The notes beneath the pieces are model-generated. The model saw only the letters and a program-made list of their open reading frames with translations. It was not told the origin of the DNA and searched no databases. DNA of 64,000 nucleotides from Psychromonas ingrahamii 37 (GTDB lineage Bacteria; Pseudomonadota; Gammaproteobacteria; Enterobacterales; Psychromonadaceae). Of this stretch, positions 58,903 to 64,000 are shown in pieces. The position numbers and the translations under genes were made by a program. Position 1 is the stretch's first letter; every line of letters begins with the position of its first letter. The stretch spans positions 930,001 to 994,000 of the forward strand of contig NC_008709.1 in NCBI RefSeq assembly GCF_000015285.1. Direction: 5' to 3'.

Positions 58903-59940
58903 ATGTTCAAAAATAAAGTTTTATTAATAACTGGCGGTACTGGTTCATTTGGTAATGCAGTCTTGAAGCGTTTCTTGGATACGGATATTAAAGAAATTCG
59001 TATTTTTTCTCGGGATGAAAAAAAACAAGATGATATGCGCAAAGCATTTAACAATGATAAATTAAAGTTTTATATTGGTGATGTGCGGGATCCTCAAAGT
59101 ATTTCAACTGCGATGCGCGGAGTTGATTATGTATTCCATGCAGCTGCATTAAAACAGGTACCATCTTGTGAATTTTACCCATTAGAAGCAGTAAAAACCA
59201 ATGTATTAGGCACTGAGAATGTTTTAGAGTCTGCTATTTTTCACGGTGTAAGTCGTGTTGTTTGTTTAAGCACTGATAAAGCGGTGTATCCTATCAATGC
59301 GATGGGGATATCTAAGGCAATGATGGAAAAAGTAATTGTTGCTAAAAGCCGTAATTTAGCAGGCACCAACACAGTTATTTGTGGTACGCGTTACGGCAAT
59401 GTCATGGCTTCTCGTGGTTCTGTTATTCCTCTGTTTATCCGTCAAATTATTGAGGGCATGCCACTTACCCTTACTGACCCTTCGATGACACGTTTTATGA
59501 TGACCTTGGATGATGCCGTTGATTTGGTATTGCATGCATTTACTTATGGTGTGAATGGGGATATTTTTGTGCAGAAAGCGCCCGCAGCTACGATTGAGGT
59601 CTTAACTAAAGCAATCTTAGAGTTGATGAAAAAACCAGATCATAAAGTGAATGTGATTGGTACACGTCATGGTGAAAAGCTATTTGAAGCATTATGCAGC
59701 CGTGAAGAGATGTTTGTCGCTCAAGATCAAGGTGAATATTACCGAGTTCCAGCTGATAATCGTGATTTGAATTATTCAAAATACTTCGAAGAGGGTGAAC
59801 AAGACCTCTCTGCCGTAGAAGATTATAACTCACACAATACAGAACGTTTAGATGTTGAGGGAATGAAGACCTTATTACGTAAACTCGATTTTATGCGTGA
59901 TATCGAGAGTGGTAATCTAACTGTTCCAGAAGGTGTATAA
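58903..59940 (+). CDS. fnlA: UDP-N-acetylglucosamine 4,6-dehydratase/5-epimerase
   Basis: First enzyme of the UDP-L-FucNAc/L-QuiNAc branch, acting on UDP-GlcNAc. The start is set at ATG 58903 with AAGGGGA upstream (an ATG at 58882 would add seven residues), giving 345 residues. It has TGGTGSFGNAVLKRFL, HAAALKQVPSCEFYP and STDKAVYPINAMGISKAMMEK, where Met replaces the usual catalytic Tyr of YxxxK as in CapE/PseB-type inverting dehydratases. It directly precedes qnlA. Synonyms are capE, wbjB and wbvB. Confidence 0.92.
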   Translation: MFKNKVLLITGGTGSFGNAVLKRFLDTDIKEIRIFSRDEKKQDDMRKAFNNDKLKFYIGDVRDPQSISTAMRGVDYVFHAAALKQVPSCEFYPLEAVKTNVLGTENVLESAIFHGVSRVVCLSTDKAVYPINAMGISKAMMEKVIVAKSRNLAGTNTVICGTRYGNVMASRGSVIPLFIRQIIEGMPLTLTDPSMTRFMMTLDDAVDLVLHAFTYGVNGDIFVQKAPAATIEVLTKAILELMKKPDHKVNVIGTRHGEKLFEALCSREEMFVAQDQGEYYRVPADNRDLNYSKYFEEGEQDLSAVEDYNSHNTERLDVEGMKTLLRKLDFMRDIESGNLTVPEGV

Positions 59941-60828
59941 ATGAAAGTTTTGATTATTGGTGCAACAGGTATGCTAGGTTATAGCCTATTCCAGAACCTT
60001 TGTGATGTAGCTCATTTAGATGTTTATGGAACAGTTCGCAGCATTAAAGGGAAAGAGCCGTTCTTTAGTGATTGCGAAGAGCGGCTTTTTAAAGGCGTTG
60101 ATGTTAGCGATTTAGCGGCAGTAGAGGCGGTTATTAAGGAAATCAAACCTGATGTTGTTATTAACTGTATTGGTTTGATTAAACAACATAGCATTTCAAA
60201 GCAGCATGTTGATGCAGTGGCTATTAATAGTTTGTTGCCTCATCAGCTTGCAAGTTTATGCGATAGTCATTCTTGCAAATTAATTCATTTTTCTACTGAT
60301 TGCATTTTTGATGGGAAAAAAGGTTTTTACACAGAAGAAGATACACCTGATGCGCTAGACTTATATGGACGCTCAAAATGTTTAGGTGAAGTTGATTCTT
60401 CTCCTCATCTTACGCTTCGAACTTCAATCATAGGTCATGAGTTAGATTCGGCTGTGAGTTTAGTTGATTGGTTTTTATCACAAGAAAACAGTACAAAAGG
60501 ATTTTCTAAAGCGATATTCTCTGGTCTTCCTACTTGTGTTATCGCTCGATTACTTATTGAAAAAATACTGCCTGCAAGTGACTTATCTGGATTGTATCAA
60601 TTAAGTGTTGACCCTATAGACAAATTCACATTATTGAACCTTGTTGCTGATATATATAATAAAAAGATAGAAATAATTGAGTCAAAAGAGTTAAAAATAG
60701 ACCGTTCATTAAACTCGAAAAAATTACGCGATGCATTAAGCTTAGAAATCCCTTCTTGGAAGTCGCTTATTTCTGAAATGCATAATGACTATGAAAATCG
60801 ATATGAGAAATACAGATGCAAAAATTAA
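59941..60828 (+). CDS. qnlA: RmlD-like reductase of the UDP-L-QuiNAc pathway
   Basis: Predicted 4-ketoreductase producing UDP-L-RhaNAc. The 295-residue RmlD-like protein has GATGMLGYSLFQNL at residues 7-20, NCIGLIKQHSISKQHVDAVAINSLLPHQLA, HFSTDCIFDGKKGFYTEED and catalytic YxxxK in DLYGRSKCLGE. It lacks the cupin tail of the FnlB/CapF enzymes of the FucNAc route, which favours L-QuiNAc. The gene is adjacent to fnlA and overlaps the next gene by 13 bases. Confidence 0.8.
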   Translation: MKVLIIGATGMLGYSLFQNLCDVAHLDVYGTVRSIKGKEPFFSDCEERLFKGVDVSDLAAVEAVIKEIKPDVVINCIGLIKQHSISKQHVDAVAINSLLPHQLASLCDSHSCKLIHFSTDCIFDGKKGFYTEEDTPDALDLYGRSKCLGEVDSSPHLTLRTSIIGHELDSAVSLVDWFLSQENSTKGFSKAIFSGLPTCVIARLLIEKILPASDLSGLYQLSVDPIDKFTLLNLVADIYNKKIEIIESKELKIDRSLNSKKLRDALSLEIPSWKSLISEMHNDYENRYEKYRCKN

Positions 60829-61943
60829 AAGTAGCCACTATTGTTGGTACTCGCCCAGAGATTATCCGTTTATCCAGAACAATCACCAAATTAGATAAAT
60901 ATTGTGATCACACCTTAATTCATACAGGTCAGAATTATGACTATGAGCTAAACCAGATTTTTTTTGATGATTTAGGTATCCGTGCGCCAGATGTTTTTTT
61001 AGAATGCGCGGGTGCAACCGCAGCAGATACGATGGCACAGGTTATCAGAAAATCAGATAAAGTTTTTGAAGATATCCTGCCGGATGCATTACTTATTCTA
61101 GGTGACACAAATAGTGCACTTTCTGCTATTTCTGCAAAACGTAGAAAAATTCCAATTTTTCATATGGAAGCAGGTAATCGTTGTTTTGATATGCGAGTGC
61201 CGGAAGAGATAAATCGTAAAATAGTTGACCATATTTCTGATGTTAATATGCCCTACAGTGATATTGCGCGTGAATACCTATTACGCGAGGGATTAAAGCC
61301 TGAGTTTATTATTAAAACAGGCAGTCCTATGGCTGAAGTATTATCATTTTACAAAGATAGTATTGATTCATCTGATGTTATTTCTCGTTTAGAAATTGAA
61401 TCTGGTAAGTACTTTGTCGTGAGTGTTCACCGAGAAGAAAATGTTGACTCAGAGTCCAATATTCACAAATATGTTAACGTGTTAAATACAATTGCAGATA
61501 AGTTTGGTTTGCCAATTATTGTTTCAACACACCCGAGGACTCGTAAGAAAATTGAAGCATTAAATCTTCATTTTTCACCATTAGTTCAACTGTTAAAACC
61601 ATTAGGATTTTCTGATTATGTGAAGCTTCAATGTGATTCTAAATTGGTTTTAAGTGACAGCGGGACTATCACTGAAGAATCTTCAATTATGAATTTTTCA
61701 GCGTTAAATATTCGCGAAGCTCAAGAAAGACCAGAAGGTTTTGAAGAAGGGGCGGTTATGTTTACCGGTATGGAAATTGATAGGATATTGCAAGCAATTG
61801 ACATATTGGAAGATCAAAGTGATGGTGAAAAACGAACACTAAATATAGTTGCTGATTACGTCGCACCAAATGTGTCAGATAAAGTGGTGCGTATTATTAC
61901 TAGTTATACGGACTATGTTAATAAATTTGTTTGGAAAAAATAA
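60816..61943 (+). CDS. qnlB: UDP-N-acetylglucosamine 2-epimerase family enzyme
   Basis: C2 epimerase completing UDP-L-QuiNAc (or UDP-L-FucNAc). The 375-residue WecB-like GT-B protein has ATIVGTRPEIIRLSR, LIHTGQNYDYELNQIFFDDLGI, LILGDTNSALSAI, HMEAGNRCFDMRVPEEINRKIVDH and DSGTITEESSIMNF. Which stereoisomer it makes is inferred from the RmlD-like gene before it. It overlaps qnlA by 13 bases. Confidence 0.85.
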   Translation: MQKLKVATIVGTRPEIIRLSRTITKLDKYCDHTLIHTGQNYDYELNQIFFDDLGIRAPDVFLECAGATAADTMAQVIRKSDKVFEDILPDALLILGDTNSALSAISAKRRKIPIFHMEAGNRCFDMRVPEEINRKIVDHISDVNMPYSDIAREYLLREGLKPEFIIKTGSPMAEVLSFYKDSIDSSDVISRLEIESGKYFVVSVHREENVDSESNIHKYVNVLNTIADKFGLPIIVSTHPRTRKKIEALNLHFSPLVQLLKPLGFSDYVKLQCDSKLVLSDSGTITEESSIMNFSALNIREAQERPEGFEEGAVMFTGMEIDRILQAIDILEDQSDGEKRTLNIVADYVAPNVSDKVVRIITSYTDYVNKFVWKK

Positions 61944-61955
61944 TTAACGTCAATT

Positions 61956-61989
61956 AAAGTAGATGAAATTATTTTGTTTCATCTACTTT
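61956..61989 (+). terminator. 13-bp stem-loop between qnlB and wbuB
   Basis: AAAGTAGATGAAA (61956-61968) pairs perfectly with TTTCATCTACTTT (61977-61989) around an 8-base loop, followed by CTCCTCCTT. It ends 24 bases before the next start. It could attenuate expression of the last glycosyltransferase. Confidence 0.5.
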
Positions 61990-62013
61990 CTCCTCCTTAT
62001 TGGAAATTATTAA

Positions 62014-63213
62014 ATGCGCTTAGCTTTATTGATTGATGATTACATGCCTGATAGTACCCGTGTAGGGGCTAAAATGTTTCATGAGTTAGCTTGTGAGTTT
62101 GTGAAATGTGGACATGAGGTTGTTGTTATAACCCCTGGCATTAATCAAAAGAATCCTTTAGAAAAAAGTGACCTTGATGGGGTTGCCGTCTGGAAATTTA
62201 ACAGCGGTCCAATAAAAGATATTGGAAAAATAAAGCGTGCGATCAATGAAACGATGCTTTCTACCCGTGCTTGGAATGCAATTAAATCAGAGCTGAACTC
62301 GAGTTTTTTTGATGGCATAGTGTATTACTCGCCTTCTATTTTCTTTTCCCGTCTTGTAACAAAGCTAAAAAAGACTTGTGGTTGTGCGTCTTATTTGGTG
62401 CTGCGCGACTTGTTTCCACAGTGGGCAGTTGATGAAGGGCTAATGAAAGAAGGCTCTTTAATTGAAAAATATTTTCGCTTTTTTGAGAAATTAAATTATA
62501 AAGCAGCTAACCATATTGGCTTAATGTCTCAGAATAACCTTACCTTGTTTAACAATAGAACTGACAATCTTTATCAAACAAATATTTTAAGAAATTGGGC
62601 TGCATTTTCCCCATTTAATTTTCAAGATGCTGATTTTAGTTATAGGGAAAAATTAAATATTAACAATAAAACCATTTATTTTTATGGTGGTAATATTGGT
62701 CATGCCCAAGATATGGAAAATTTAATGCGTTTAGCGCGTGACATGCAATCATATGCTCAAGCGCATTTCTTGTTTGTTGGACAGGGCGATGAAGTTGAGT
62801 TAATTAATAAACTTGCTGCGGACTGGAAATTAGATAATTTCACTTATTTACCTTCAGTAAATCAGGAAGAATTTAAACATTTATTATCTGAAGTCGACGT
62901 GGGCTTGTTTTCTTTAGCTCATAGCCACACAGCCCATAACTTCCCTGGAAAATTACTTGGTTATATGGTCGAGTCATTACCTATTTTAGGAAGTGTTAAT
63001 CCAGGTAATGATCTGCTTGATATTGTTCGAGAATATGATGCCGGTGATATATTTATTAATGGTGATGATAAGAATCTGTTTGAAGCCGCTATCACCTATT
63101 TAGATGATGAATATCGTAATAACAAAGGTAATAATGCGACTGCATTATTACATAAAGAATTTACAGTTGAGTCTGCCGCTAAAGATATAGTTAATATATT
63201 TAGTCATAGATAG
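62014..63213 (+). CDS. wbuB: WbuB-like glycosyltransferase (GT4)
   Basis: Predicted transferase for the L-QuiNAc or L-FucNAc residue. The 399-residue GT-B protein starts MRLALLIDDYMPDSTRVGAKMFHELACEFVKCGHEVVVITPG. It has the LRDLFPQWAVDEGLM segment typical of WbuB, IYFYGGNIGHAQDMENL for donor binding, and FSLAHSHTAHNFPGKLLGYMVESLPILGSVNPG in place of E-x7-E. wbuB commonly follows fnl/qnl genes in O-antigen clusters. Confidence 0.85.
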   Translation: MRLALLIDDYMPDSTRVGAKMFHELACEFVKCGHEVVVITPGINQKNPLEKSDLDGVAVWKFNSGPIKDIGKIKRAINETMLSTRAWNAIKSELNSSFFDGIVYYSPSIFFSRLVTKLKKTCGCASYLVLRDLFPQWAVDEGLMKEGSLIEKYFRFFEKLNYKAANHIGLMSQNNLTLFNNRTDNLYQTNILRNWAAFSPFNFQDADFSYREKLNINNKTIYFYGGNIGHAQDMENLMRLARDMQSYAQAHFLFVGQGDEVELINKLAADWKLDNFTYLPSVNQEEFKHLLSEVDVGLFSLAHSHTAHNFPGKLLGYMVESLPILGSVNPGNDLLDIVREYDAGDIFINGDDKNLFEAAITYLDDEYRNNKGNNATALLHKEFTVESAAKDIVNIFSHR

Positions 63214-63565
63214 GTTAATAAGCAACTAATTTTAAATCTATAAATTTTCTTTGAAATTTATTTCTACTCTTAAAAAATGTTAAAGTAGAAAGTGTATTCT
63301 CAATTGTGCTTTAGTCCTCCTGAAATTTAATTTTTACATTTTTTTATTGTTTTTAACATTCCATGCCAAGGGCAAAATTACGAAGGTGTACTTTAATTTT
63401 TACTTATTTAATGTTGTTTTATTGCTTCCTAGATTAATAAGACTTGAGTCTGTTGAGCTTCAATGACTAAAGGATCGTGTTGTAGATCAGGTTGTTTTGT
63501 GATTGGTTATTTCTTTTTTCATTGAGTAGAAGTCTTACAGTCCTAAATCATGAAAGCCCTGGCTA
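63214..63565 (+). mobile_element. Intergenic region with left end of a diverged ISAs1 element
   Basis: From about 63367 (AGGGCAAAATTACGAA) to 63540 the sequence parallels the ISAs1 leader at moderate identity (AATGTTGTTTTATTGC, AAGGATCGTGTTGTAGATCAG, TTGTGATTGGTTATTTC). It stops before any transposase start. Bases 63214-63366 show nothing recognisable. It is a relic truncated next to copy 4. Confidence 0.65.
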
Positions 63566-64000
63566 CAGGGCAAGATTACGAATATAGACTTTTATTTTGA
63601 TTATTAATTGCTCTTTATTTTTACCTTTTATTTTTTAATGTTAGCTGTATCTATATATCTGAATTTACAAAAGGATCACGTTGTAGATCAGTTTTGGTTG
63701 TGATCATAACCTTCTTTTTATCTTAAATAGAAACTAGATATGTCCCAAATAACCTTGATAAACCAGCTCTCAATCATCCGTGATACCCGACAACCAAGGA
63801 AAGTGCATCACAATTTAGTTGATGTTTTATTTTTGGCAATTACAGCCGTCATATCGGGCTGTGAGGGTTGGGAAGAAATACAAGATTTCGGCAACGATAA
63901 GTTAGATTGGCTGAGAAAGTATTTACCATTTTCAGGCGGAATACCTACGGACGACACAATTTCTCGTATTTTTCAGTTGATTGACCCAAAAGAATTTCAA
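63566..64000 (+). mobile_element. ISAs1-family insertion sequence, copy 4 (cut by window end)
   Basis: Begins CAGGGCAAGATTACGAATATAG like copies 1 and 2 and continues with the same 174-base leader. The right end lies beyond the window, so target duplication cannot be checked. It has a few substitutions not seen in copies 1-3. Confidence 0.92.
63740..64000 (+). CDS. ISAs1-family transposase, copy 4 (partial)
   Basis: The first 87 codons are in frame to the window end and match the N-terminal domain of the other copies, with Lys to Asn at residue 8 (TLINQLS) and Val to Ile at SRIFQLID. No disruption is visible in the part present. The catalytic domain is outside the window. Confidence 0.9.
   Translation, partial: MSQITLINQLSIIRDTRQPRKVHHNLVDVLFLAITAVISGCEGWEEIQDFGNDKLDWLRKYLPFSGGIPTDDTISRIFQLIDPKEFQ

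Overview
The window looks like chromosomal DNA of a cold-adapted marine gammaproteobacterium, most likely Psychromonas or a close relative. The basis is a fairly AT-rich sequence, both an Rnf complex and a complete Na+-pumping NQR operon, a class III ribonucleotide reductase, an RnfC with a long Ala/Lys-rich repeat tail, and dense REP-like and MITE-like repeats. The genus is an inference from gene content; no rRNA is present to confirm it.

Positions 1-22700 are mostly housekeeping. The minus strand carries rnfA-rnfB-rnfC, running off the left edge. A divergent region with a perfect FNR box, NrdR-like boxes and an ATP-cone remnant separates it from nrdD-nrdG. Then come clpS-clpA, a two-way terminator, infA (minus), bolA, and the operon nqrABCDEF-apbE-nqrM, which holds the flavin transferase and iron factor needed to build Na+-NQR. 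At the nqrF/apbE junction a 52-bp unit is present three times. yaiI (minus), a cold-shock gene with a strong promoter and long leader, dcd, an alternating MITE/REP array and a Cys/Met-metabolism PLP enzyme follow.

Positions 22700-28200 are an accessory island: a mosaic of at least four repeat families surrounding two separate nucleotidyltransferase/HEPN toxin-antitoxin pairs (MntA/HepT type).

Positions 28236-63213 are a surface-polysaccharide (O-antigen or capsule) cluster, all on the plus strand. It begins with a sigma70-type promoter and an exact ops element, the RfaH recruitment site. A Wzi-like barrel, a large SLBB export protein, a Wzz-like chain-length regulator and Gmm follow. Three nucleotide-sugar routes can be read: manC-manB-gmd-fcl to GDP-L-fucose; rfbF-rfbG-rfbH-ascD-rfbS-rfbE to CDP-tyvelose; and fnlA-qnlA-qnlB types to UDP-L-QuiNAc. 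A flippase, a probable polymerase, several glycosyltransferases, an acetyltransferase and a deacetylase-like protein complete it. No initiating sugar-phosphate transferase is visible; it may lie beyond the right edge.

Four near-identical ISAs1-family elements in the same orientation (the last cut by the window end) and at least three older relatives divide the cluster into blocks. One intact-end copy sits inside an older copy with a 10-bp target duplication. The AT-rich genes between copies suggest block-wise exchange of polysaccharide genes.
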